From an uncultured Clostridia bacterium (lineage in GTDB: Bacteria > Bacillota > Clostridia > Christensenellales > Aristaeellaceae), in the NCBI GenBank assembly GCA_946414315.1, contig CAMKNZ010000001.1, positions 124,001 to 188,000 of the forward strand: a DNA stretch of 64,000 nucleotides. Reading direction: 5' to 3'. Of this stretch, positions 55,004-62,906 are shown piece after piece. Each line of letters begins with the position of its first letter. The first letter of the stretch is position 1. The notes under the pieces were generated by a model that was not told the DNA's origin, made no database searches, and saw only the letters and a program-made list of their open reading frames with translations. The position numbers were made by a program, and so were the translations under genes.

Positions 55004-56226
55004 AACATACTTTCGTTCTCCGGATAACTGCCGGGATCTGCTTTTATTTCTCCGTGCTGAACATTTTCGAAGCATTGCATGTATGGCGTCTGCCCATGGC
55101 TTTGTTTACGGCGTTCAGTCTGCTGCTGGGTATGATCATCGTCCGTTTCAGGAACCAGGCAATCAGAGGCATCCTTTCGATTGTGCCTGCTCTCTGTTTC
55201 CTGGTCGGCCCTTTCAGTCTCATGATAATCCTCCCGTTGCTGGCATGCTTCTGGTATTTCTGCATGATGGTCCGGGGAAACTATGCCATGCCCCTGGAAG
55301 AATACCGCAGAGTTTATATCCTGACGTTACTCGTCAACCTGGTTTTCCTGGCCGCCAACATCGCGGACTCGACCATTTATTCAAACCATGCTGTTTCCAT
55401 AGACAGCCTGGTCTATACTGCTGTGTTCCTGTTTTTGGGTGTATTCGCTATGCGGCGTATGCAGATGGGAGCCGAAATGAGCATGAACTGGCAGTTGCGG
55501 AACCTGCTGTCCATGATCGGCATCCCTTTGCTTTCTGTAGGTGCTGCCCTGATCATATTCCTGGTATTGCGTTACAGCCACCAGGCACTGACCGTTATAC
55601 TTACACCCATAGGACGTTTTTTTATATGGCTGTTCAGCAGGCTGTTCCCTTCCGGGAATCTGCCCATCGAAGAAATGTCTCTGGAGGAGTATGTCTGGTC
55701 AAAGAGAATTCCTCAGGTTGTGGAGATGGAATTCGGTGCCAATACTGAAATCGAAACGCTCACGCCTTCCAATGCTGACACAATGATTGTCGAACGCGCA
55801 GCTGCAATCGGCGGATGGATTCTGTTGGGGATCCTGCTGATCCTTGTGCTGGTGCTAATCTGGCGCAGGACAAAGCGGGATTACGCTGTCAAAGATCCGG
55901 AACTGTTTTATGACGAAACCGATCCGTCCGCCGCAGACGGAAGGCACAGCCGCCGTCGCAAACGTGTCCCGCTTACCGCAATCAACGCCCGCCAGCTTCG
56001 CCGGATCTATAAAACCTATCTGGAATACAGAAAAGATAAAGGAACAAACATACACGCTTCCGACACTTCCGCGGAAATCCTGGAGCGTGACCGGGAAATG
56101 AATGAAAGTGAAGACGCAGTTAAACTTCGCCAGCTGTATCTGGCTGCCCGCTACGGAAATCCCTCAGCCGTGACAAACGCCCAGGTACAGGAAGCTCAAG
56201 CCTGTCTGGAACGGATTATCGGATGA
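55000..56226 (+). CDS. Membrane protein with C-terminal DUF4129-like domain
   Basis: 408 residues with about six transmembrane helices in the first 215 residues and another near residue 270 (GWILLGILLILVLVLIW), then a cytoplasmic C-terminal region (LTAINARQLRRIYKTYLEYRKDKG ... LRQLYLAARYGNPSAVTNAQV) like DUF4129, which usually follows transglutaminase-like proteins in MoxR-DUF58 loci. The transglutaminase domain itself is absent from the operon. ATGA overlap with DUF58. Function unknown; probably the membrane part of the MoxR-DUF58 system. Confidence 0.75.
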   Translation: MKHTFVLRITAGICFYFSVLNIFEALHVWRLPMALFTAFSLLLGMIIVRFRNQAIRGILSIVPALCFLVGPFSLMIILPLLACFWYFCMMVRGNYAMPLEEYRRVYILTLLVNLVFLAANIADSTIYSNHAVSIDSLVYTAVFLFLGVFAMRRMQMGAEMSMNWQLRNLLSMIGIPLLSVGAALIIFLVLRYSHQALTVILTPIGRFFIWLFSRLFPSGNLPIEEMSLEEYVWSKRIPQVVEMEFGANTEIETLTPSNADTMIVERAAAIGGWILLGILLILVLVLIWRRTKRDYAVKDPELFYDETDPSAADGRHSRRRKRVPLTAINARQLRRIYKTYLEYRKDKGTNIHASDTSAEILERDREMNESEDAVKLRQLYLAARYGNPSAVTNAQVQEAQACLERIIG

Positions 56227-56266
56227 TCATCGGATCATCCCTCTGCCCGGTTTGTACTGAAGAAGA

Positions 56267-56294
56267 AAAGCTGATCCTGTCCGGGATCAGCTTT
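56267..56294. terminator. Bidirectional terminator
   Basis: AAAGCTGATCC-TGTCCG-GGATCAGCTTT between the convergent DUF4129-like and ApbE-like genes. Confidence 0.85.
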
Positions 56295-56302
56295 CATGTT
56301 CA

Positions 56303-57448
56303 TTATTTCCCGCCCTGATAAACCGTCCGGGCGGGATCCTTTTGCAGTATCCAGCGGCCCTTTATATTGTCCGGCCAGCTTACGTTTTCCGGATCTTCCG
56401 CGCAGTTCAGCAGCACCAGCTGCCAGACCGCGTCTTCCGCTGTAATCCCGCTTCCGGCGATCACAGCGTCCTCGATCCGGTTCCGGAAATCTCCGGTGCG
56501 CACGTCATAGTACGCATGCCGTTTCAGTCCGGCTGTTTCATAGGCGCCGTATCCTTCGCTGTCAGGAAGCGAAGCGGAAAAACGCGCAGTGACCGCCGGG
56601 CCGCTGACAGTCAGGGATGTTTCCGGACGTTCGTCCTCCTTGGGAAAAACTGTCAGGGTCCGGCCCTGCCCGAGCAGCATGCTCAGTCCGCTTTTGCTGA
56701 AAAGCACACCCTCTGTGAACCCCGCTCCCCGGAGGTCCTCCGCCACCAGATCAATCAGCACCGCGTCCCTTAGCACACCAAGATCCAGCACAGGCGCAGT
56801 GATCTCCATTTCTTCGATCCCTTTTTGATACGCCGGTGAAACACGGAGACAGATCTCCGCTTCCTCGCCCTTTTCCGTGATCTCCAGTGAAAAAGTCCCG
56901 GAGGTATTGATCAGCGCGGTCAGTCTTGCAATCCGATCCGCCTGGTCCGCGTTCACGGCCGGGTCAAAATCCTGCGGATCCTCCAGATAAAGAAGCGTCT
57001 GCCATTCGCTGTTCAAAGCTCCCGCAAAAACACTGTACCCGGCGTTTTCTTCCGTTTTTGCCAGGGCTTTCGCCAGTACCCTTGCCAGCGTTTTTGAAAC
57101 AGTAACCTTTCGGCCTTCCTGCTCGTTCAGGGAGGCCAGATTGACAGAATCTTCATAAGTGTTCCGGGCATCCAGCAGTTCAACATTCCGGTACAGGGAA
57201 TCGCTGTATACTTTTTTTACGCGTTCGGTCAGGTCACGGATCTCAGCGCCGCTGCCCTCTGCCCAGTACTGCAGCGTCAGACCGGCTGTGTAGGTTACAT
57301 GCCCCTTTTGGACGTCTGCTTCAATGGTTTGCCAGCCCGGATCTTTGTGCCCGATCATTTTCACGCCGTATGTAAAGGAGAACACAGCCAGTGCAGCGGC
57401 AAAGAGAAAGAGGACCAGCCGGATCACTTTTTTCGGTTTCCGCAGCAT
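56303..57448 (-). CDS. Membrane-anchored protein, divergent ApbE-like fold
   Basis: 381 residues, N-terminal anchor (KVIRLVLFLFAAALAVFSFTYG), rest extracytoplasmic. The order of segments recalls the ApbE FAD:protein FMN transferase: SVNLASLNEQEGRKVTVSKTLARVLAKALAKTEENAGYSVFAGALNSEW resembles the ApbE region ending in GAFDxTxGPLxxxW, and IEDAVIAGSGITAEDAVWQLVLLN resembles the C-terminal region with ADALaTal. The FAD-binding Asp/Thr motifs of active enzymes (KGxxxD, T.GD) are not visible, so it may be inactive. Last gene after oppF, 26 bases apart, so perhaps co-transcribed with the importer. Similarity is judged by eye and is moderate. Confidence 0.5.
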   Translation of the reverse strand: MLRKPKKVIRLVLFLFAAALAVFSFTYGVKMIGHKDPGWQTIEADVQKGHVTYTAGLTLQYWAEGSGAEIRDLTERVKKVYSDSLYRNVELLDARNTYEDSVNLASLNEQEGRKVTVSKTLARVLAKALAKTEENAGYSVFAGALNSEWQTLLYLEDPQDFDPAVNADQADRIARLTALINTSGTFSLEITEKGEEAEICLRVSPAYQKGIEEMEITAPVLDLGVLRDAVLIDLVAEDLRGAGFTEGVLFSKSGLSMLLGQGRTLTVFPKEDERPETSLTVSGPAVTARFSASLPDSEGYGAYETAGLKRHAYYDVRTGDFRNRIEDAVIAGSGITAEDAVWQLVLLNCAEDPENVSWPDNIKGRWILQKDPARTVYQGGK

Positions 57449-57474
57449 GGTCCTCTTCCTTTCGAATGGTTTAC

Positions 57475-58416
57475 TCAGCCGAAGCGCTTCTTTTTCGCTG
57501 CCTCGATCTCGTCCGGTGTTCCGTAAAGCCAGTGTCCGTTTCCCAGGTCAACCAGCGCCGGCTTTTCGTTCTCACCGTATTCCTTCGGTTCATACACAAA
57601 CAGCTTCTTTTTCTTTTCCAGGATCGGATCCGGAATCGGAATCGCGCTCATCAGGGAATGGGTATAGGGATGCAGCGGATAAGCGAACAGTTCTTCCGTC
57701 TCCGCAACTTCCATGATCCGTCCCTTGTAGATGACCACGATCCGGTCGGAAATGAACCGGACGATGGACAGATCGTGCGCTATGAACAGATAAGTCAGTC
57801 CGCGTTCCTGCTGGAACTTTTTCAGCAGGTTCAGCACCTGGGCCCGGATGGACACGTCCAGGGCGGAGATCGGCTCGTCCGCCACGATCAGTTCCGGCTC
57901 CATGACAATGGAGCGGGCCAGACCGACGCGCTGGCGCTGCCCGCCGGAAAACTCGTGCGGATAACGCGTCAGATGCTCGGGCAGCAGGCCGACGTCATTG
58001 ATGGCCCTTTCCACTTTTTCCATCCGGTCCCTGTCGTTCTTGAACAGATGGAAATTATACAGGCCTTCGGAAATGATGTATTCGATTGTAGCGCGTTCGT
58101 TCAGCGAGGCCGCGGGATCCTGAAAAACCATCTGGATCTTGCGGATCACTTCCCGGTCCTTTTTCCTGCTCAGCTTGCCGGAGATTTTCTCGCCTTTGAA
58201 ATAGATTGCCCCTTTGCTGCAGGGATTGATCCGGACGATCGCGCGGCCGATGGTTGTCTTTCCGGAGCCGGATTCTCCCACCAGTGAAAGCGTCTCTCCC
58301 TTATAGATATCAAAACTGACGTCGCTGACTGCCTTGAAACTGTTCTTGCCCTGCTTGAAGACAACATCCAGGTTCTGGACGGAAAGCAGTACTTCCCGGT
58401 TGCTCTGATTATCCAT
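57475..58416 (-). CDS. oppF: Peptide ABC transporter ATP-binding protein OppF/AmiF
   Basis: 313 residues. Walker [11 protein letters not shown]-loop [14 protein letters not shown], signature [13 protein letters not shown], Walker [15 protein letters not shown], switch His [10 protein letters not shown], and the C-terminal oligopeptide-specific extension ([16 protein letters not shown]). The Fe-S-like Cys cluster of some OppF proteins is absent. Normal length, unlike its partner OppD. Four bases after oppD. Confidence 0.95.
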   Translation of the reverse strand: MDNQSNREVLLSVQNLDVVFKQGKNSFKAVSDVSFDIYKGETLSLVGESGSGKTTIGRAIVRINPCSKGAIYFKGEKISGKLSRKKDREVIRKIQMVFQDPAASLNERATIEYIISEGLYNFHLFKNDRDRMEKVERAINDVGLLPEHLTRYPHEFSGGQRQRVGLARSIVMEPELIVADEPISALDVSIRAQVLNLLKKFQQERGLTYLFIAHDLSIVRFISDRIVVIYKGRIMEVAETEELFAYPLHPYTHSLMSAIPIPDPILEKKKKLFVYEPKEYGENEKPALVDLGNGHWLYGTPDEIEAAKKKRFG

Positions 58417-58419
58417 GCT

Positions 58420-60225
58420 TTACTCTCCCTCGCCTTCAAAGTCACCGTAGATCTGAACCATCTTCTCATGCAGGTTCTGGATGTTCTTCGGCGCTTCGGT
58501 TTTCGGTGCCCGGGGATCCAGCAGCCAGGTCTTGGCGAAATGGGTGTCGCTGACCTGGAACATGGGCGGTTCTTCCTTCAGATCAATACCCATAGCATAC
58601 TGATTCCGCGGTGCGAAAGCATCGCCAACAATCTTGTTGTACAGAGACGGCGGCGTGCCGGGAATGGAAAACAGGTCCGTTCCCCGTTCCGTCAGCTGCG
58701 GCAGGGAGGACAGCAGCGCCCAGGTATAGGGGTGCTTCGGATCATAGAAGATTTCCTCCACCGTGCCCAGTTCAACGATCTGGCCGGCGTACAGCACGGC
58801 GACACGTTCCGCCACGTTGGCCACAACGCCCAGGTCGTGGGTGATGTAAACCGTGGTGAATCCAAGTTCACGCTGCAGGTCTTTGATCAGCCGGATAATC
58901 TGCGCCTGGATAGTCACATCCAGCGCGGTTGTCGGTTCGTCGCAGATCAGGATCTTCGGCTGACAGCTCAGCGCAATCGCGATAACGATCCGCTGGCGCA
59001 TACCGCCGGAATACTGGAAGGGATAATCGTCAAAGCGTTTCTCCGGCTCAGGGATTCCGACCTTGGCCATGATATCCAGGGTGCGTTCCTTTGCCTCTGC
59101 CTGAGAGCATTTCTGGTGTTTCAGCACCACGGTCATGATCTGCTTGCCGATGGTAATGACCGGGTTCAGGCTTGTCATGGGATCCTGGAATACCGTCGCG
59201 ATCTTGCAGCCGCGGATCTGCTGCCAGTCCTTGGTGTATTTCACGTGGGCGCAGTCGATGATGGCGTAGCCTACAACCTCTTCCTTTTCCTCATCAACGG
59301 AACGGTATTCCACATAGAAGGCGCAGGTCTGGAAGATCCGGTTCAGAACGCCCTGATCGCGCAGGTCTTCTCCGGCTTTCATTGCGTCCCTGAAAGCCTT
59401 CCGGAGTTTCGGCATAAAGCTGATCTGGGAGCGAAGCGGATACCGGCCGATCGACAGCAGCGTCTCATAAGCCAGGATCTTGTTGCGCTCGATTACTTCG
59501 TCCTTCAGCCCGTACGGGTTGCCAGCCTGATCGGCTGCCGCGATCTTTTGCTGGCGCAGCGCTTTGAGTCTCTCAAGTTCTTTTGTGTCTTCCGCTGCTT
59601 CCGCGCTGTTGCTGTAAGCAGACGAACGGGTTCTGACAGCTTCATTCTTCCCGGCTTCCAGCGCCTTGAGTTTTGCGTCGATCTCTGCCAGAGTCTGCTC
59701 ACATTTTGTAATCTCAGCCTGGTCAGTCTTCGAATGCTTATCCAGCGTCTGGATGTAGTTTCTTGTATCGATCGCGGCGTCTTTCAGTGCTTTGGCTTCG
59801 GCTTCGTATTGTTCCTCATCCGCCGTACTCATGCCCTTTTTATGCCGGATCTCCTGTTCTTTGGCAAGGATCTGCATATACTCGGCGGAACCCCGTTCCA
59901 GCACAGAGTACCTGTTCAGCATTTTGGTAACGTCATTCACCATACGGCGGTTCCGGCTGGTCAGTTTTACACGGGTGTCTGACAGTTCGTCATCTGCAAA
60001 GATGATGCTGCCTTCCGGAATAAATCCGTTGTTCTCCAGCATACCGGCGAATGTCTTGGTCAGCACGGATTTGCCGGAGCCGGATTCACCGACGATGGCG
60101 ATGGACTCATTTTCAAAGATGTCCAGGGATACGTTGCGGATCGCTGTCAGGATGCGGCCGCGTACGTTAAACTTGACCGTAACATTTTTCAGGGAGAGGA
60201 GGATCTTTCTGTTCTCGTTAGCCAT
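58420..60225 (-). CDS. oppD: Peptide ABC transporter ATP-binding protein OppD/AmiE with large helical insertion
   Basis: 601 residues, against about 330-355 for the family. Walker [13 protein letters not shown] (residues 45-56) and then, instead of the usual 55-65 residues to the Q-loop, about 290 residues up to TVFQDPMTSLNP (near 345). The extra segment of about 240 residues is mostly helical and charged, including a probable coiled coil (EEQYEAEAKALKDAAIDTRNY ... EQTLAEIDAKLKALEAGK). The remaining motifs are intact: YSGGMRQRIVIAIAL, ILICDEPTTALDVT, ITHDLGVV and the peptide-type C-terminal extension. The frame is open throughout. Start ATG 60225 with AAAGGAGAGG upstream rather than 60327 of the ORF track. 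Overlaps nothing; oppC ends 16 bases upstream. Confidence 0.92.
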   Translation of the reverse strand: MANENRKILLSLKNVTVKFNVRGRILTAIRNVSLDIFENESIAIVGESGSGKSVLTKTFAGMLENNGFIPEGSIIFADDELSDTRVKLTSRNRRMVNDVTKMLNRYSVLERGSAEYMQILAKEQEIRHKKGMSTADEEQYEAEAKALKDAAIDTRNYIQTLDKHSKTDQAEITKCEQTLAEIDAKLKALEAGKNEAVRTRSSAYSNSAEAAEDTKELERLKALRQQKIAAADQAGNPYGLKDEVIERNKILAYETLLSIGRYPLRSQISFMPKLRKAFRDAMKAGEDLRDQGVLNRIFQTCAFYVEYRSVDEEKEEVVGYAIIDCAHVKYTKDWQQIRGCKIATVFQDPMTSLNPVITIGKQIMTVVLKHQKCSQAEAKERTLDIMAKVGIPEPEKRFDDYPFQYSGGMRQRIVIAIALSCQPKILICDEPTTALDVTIQAQIIRLIKDLQRELGFTTVYITHDLGVVANVAERVAVLYAGQIVELGTVEEIFYDPKHPYTWALLSSLPQLTERGTDLFSIPGTPPSLYNKIVGDAFAPRNQYAMGIDLKEEPPMFQVSDTHFAKTWLLDPRAPKTEAPKNIQNLHEKMVQIYGDFEGEGE

Positions 60226-60241
60226 TTCTGCCTCTCCTTTC

Positions 60242-61201
60242 TCACATATGCGTCCTGGGGTCGGTGGCATCCGCCAGATGCTGTCCCAGAACGTACAGGA
60301 TAATTGTGATCGCCGCGGCGATCGCAACCGGAGGCCAGAAGGCCCACGGGAAAGTCAGGAATGCGTTCTGCGCTTCCTGGATCATACGGCCCAGGGAGGG
60401 CACGTCCGCGCTCAGACCGATGCCGATGTAGCTCAGGAATACTTCCATGCTGATATACATGGGCAGCTCCGTGGCCAGCTGCGTCACGATCACGCTGGTC
60501 AGGAACGGCAGCATGTTTTTGCTGATCATGCGGTTAATCGGCGTACCCAGGCAGCGGGACGCCAGGGAATATTCCCGGTCACGGATGATCATTACCTGCG
60601 TACGGAAGAAATAGGCAATACCCAGCCAGCCGGTCACCGTCAGCGCGAACACGAAGCTCCAGAAGCCGGAGCCGATGATGTAGACCAGCACGGAGATCAG
60701 CAGGATATAAGGCACGTTGGCGATGATGTTGTAGATCACCAGCAGGATCTGGTCCGCCTTTTTGCTGTATCCCCAGAAAGCACCGATAATAATGCCGATC
60801 GACATGTTGATCGCCGCGCAGATAACCGCCAGCAGCAGACTGGTCCGGGCGGAAGCCCAGATGCCGGCAAAGATGCTGTTCCCTTGTGTGCCGGTTCCGA
60901 ACAGCCATTTGAAGCTGAACCCGCCGAAATAGTCCATGGCAGCCGCCGGGCTCAGGTTATAGGTCTTGGCGTCCGTAACGTTTTCATAAGGATTGTAGGG
61001 AATCAGCATCGGAATGATGAAGCTTCCCGCGATCAGCAGGATAAACAGGCAGATCAGCAGAATATTGATCTTTTTCCGGAAGAAGACCCGGAATACGCTG
61101 GCCCAGTAGGAATATCGGGGTGCGGTAATCTTCTCCGCCTGGATCGAATTGATATCAATAAAACTGAAATCGCTATTGACGTTCTTGACGTTCTCAGACA
61201 T
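60242..61201 (-). CDS. oppC: Peptide ABC transporter permease OppC/AmiD
   Basis: 319-residue permease with six helices; long cytoplasmic N-terminus, first helix INILLICLFILLIAGSFIIPMLI, extracytoplasmic loop with FGTGTQGNSIFAGIWASARTSL (the OppC/DppC start of the permease domain), coupling loop YSLASRCLGTPINRMISKNMLP and LSYIGIGLSADVPSLGRMIQEA. Starts at the base where oppB ends (ATG/stop overlap), so the two are translationally coupled. Confidence 0.95.
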   Translation of the reverse strand: MSENVKNVNSDFSFIDINSIQAEKITAPRYSYWASVFRVFFRKKINILLICLFILLIAGSFIIPMLIPYNPYENVTDAKTYNLSPAAAMDYFGGFSFKWLFGTGTQGNSIFAGIWASARTSLLLAVICAAINMSIGIIIGAFWGYSKKADQILLVIYNIIANVPYILLISVLVYIIGSGFWSFVFALTVTGWLGIAYFFRTQVMIIRDREYSLASRCLGTPINRMISKNMLPFLTSVIVTQLATELPMYISMEVFLSYIGIGLSADVPSLGRMIQEAQNAFLTFPWAFWPPVAIAAAITIILYVLGQHLADATDPRTHM

Positions 61202-62784
61202 TACCGGCCACCTCCTTTACTGGTGGTAAGCGAGATCCGCGGGTCTTTCTTGGCCAGCAGCAGATCACCCAGGATCACGGAAATGAGTGAGAGCGTGGTA
61301 TAGAAAAGCGTACAGGCCACAATTATACCGTTGTCATGGCCGGACAGCGCGGTTGTCAGCAGGTTGCCGACGCCGGGAACAGAATAAACGCGCTCCGTAA
61401 TAATGGCGCCGGTCAGGCAGCCCAGGATGCTGGCCGGAATACCGTGAACCAGGTAAATCATCGCGTTCGGAGAGATATGCTTGCGATAGATTTCTTTTTC
61501 GCTCAGGCCCTCCGCCCGGGCAAACTTGACATAATCGCTGTTCATCTGATCGATCATGTAGCGCCGCATCCACTTCATCAGGCCGCCGATATCGCGCAGC
61601 GCGAGCGAGACCGTCGGCAGCACGTAGGCCAGGATCTTTACCTGCGCGTTGGCAAATTTGTACGGCAGGTTAAACACGGTGGTACCGACGGTGGCAAACA
61701 GGAAAATGTAGGCCAGGGCCGGCACAGCCATGATGAAGATGATATAACCGTTGCCGATCTTGTCCAGCAGGCCGTCCTTGTGCCGCGCCATGGCGATGCC
61801 CAGCGGCAGACCCAGCAGATAAGCGATCAGCGTGGCGATCAGACCGATGATAAAAGAGTTTTCAATCATGGCCAAACCGTCGAAATTATAGGAATAGGTC
61901 GTGTATTGATCTGGAAACTGCTTTTCTTCTGTCGCGGTCCGTTTGTTGTAGTTATAGGTCAGGGAATGGAAATCGATCGCCGTCTCCACATATTCGTCCG
62001 TCCCCAGCTGTGCAGGATACTGAGACCGTTTTTTGATCTGTTCTCCCACCGGGCGGTGAATAACGTCCGTGATTTCCTGTCCCCGGTACTTAGTATAGGA
62101 AGTCCCCAGATTCAGATGAAGGAAGTTCTGGTGAATGAACGGGAATCGCCCGTCCACATAGAGCAGGTATTTATGGGTGGTTCCGGAACCCACCAGGGCA
62201 TAGAAGCCACTGTAAGGATCCTTCTCCACCCGGATATAACGCTCCGTCAGTGCGGGATCGGTGACGTCGCCGGTTGTTTCCAATGTTACAAGATGCGTGA
62301 AATAATGCCAGACGCGGCTGAACACGCTCTTTTCATGAACGGCCAGCAGGTAGCCGTTGCCGCCTGTCTTGACCTTGCCCGACTTGGCCCGGGCGGGAGC
62401 CACATAGGTCGTTTTGTATCCTTTCGCCTCATTTTCGGCGATAAACTCCTGCACAGAAGCGTTCTCCAGATACGTGTTTTCGTCCTGGATAGCATCCTTG
62501 TCCGCCTTATAATCGGCATTCTTGGTATATTCGCTGCCGTACAGCGTTTCATACTTGTTTTTCAGAAAATTCGCATAATCTGTAAATTCCAGATAGCCGT
62601 ACTTCGAATACATGGTGTATTCGTAAAAAATCCGGTCATTATTGCTTTTTTTGTTCCATGTATCGTCCATCTGGAAAATGACGTTGCGGTTGATCACGCT
62701 GAATACCAACAGCATGACCGTCGCCACCACAACAATCAGGGAAAAGATGGAGAACAGGATCCGTTTCCCCAGATATCTTTTCAT
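61201..62784 (-). CDS. oppB: Peptide ABC transporter permease OppB/AmiC with large extracytoplasmic domain
   Basis: 527 residues, against about 306 for enterobacterial OppB; close to streptococcal AmiC (about 500). First helix ILFSIFSLIVVVATVMLLVFSVI (residues 9-31), then a hydrophilic region of about 270 residues (residues 32-300) that should lie outside the membrane, then the normal five-helix permease domain (MIENSFIIGLIATLIAYLLGLPLGIAMAR onward) with coupling loop YVKFARAEGLSEKEIYRKHISPNAMIYLVHGIP. The large loop probably contacts the binding protein. First permease after the intercistronic terminator. Confidence 0.93.
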   Translation of the reverse strand: MKRYLGKRILFSIFSLIVVVATVMLLVFSVINRNVIFQMDDTWNKKSNNDRIFYEYTMYSKYGYLEFTDYANFLKNKYETLYGSEYTKNADYKADKDAIQDENTYLENASVQEFIAENEAKGYKTTYVAPARAKSGKVKTGGNGYLLAVHEKSVFSRVWHYFTHLVTLETTGDVTDPALTERYIRVEKDPYSGFYALVGSGTTHKYLLYVDGRFPFIHQNFLHLNLGTSYTKYRGQEITDVIHRPVGEQIKKRSQYPAQLGTDEYVETAIDFHSLTYNYNKRTATEEKQFPDQYTTYSYNFDGLAMIENSFIIGLIATLIAYLLGLPLGIAMARHKDGLLDKIGNGYIIFIMAVPALAYIFLFATVGTTVFNLPYKFANAQVKILAYVLPTVSLALRDIGGLMKWMRRYMIDQMNSDYVKFARAEGLSEKEIYRKHISPNAMIYLVHGIPASILGCLTGAIITERVYSVPGVGNLLTTALSGHDNGIIVACTLFYTTLSLISVILGDLLLAKKDPRISLTTSKGGGR

Positions 62785-62818
62785 GAAAGCACCAACTTAA
62801 TCTTCATATTTGCCGGTT

Positions 62819-62862
62819 CAAAAAAAGGACAGGTGGGGAAGCGGTATTTCGCCGCTTCCCCA
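62819..62862 (-). terminator. Intercistronic terminator between oppA and oppB
   Basis: TGGGGAAGCGG-CGAAATA-CCGCTTCCCCA, then CCTGTCC and TTTTTTT on the minus strand. Partial read-through would give more binding protein than permease. Confidence 0.85.
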
Positions 62863-62906
62863 TCCCTTCTGTCTTAATGACATCTTTGGATCAGAATAAT
62901 CCGGAA

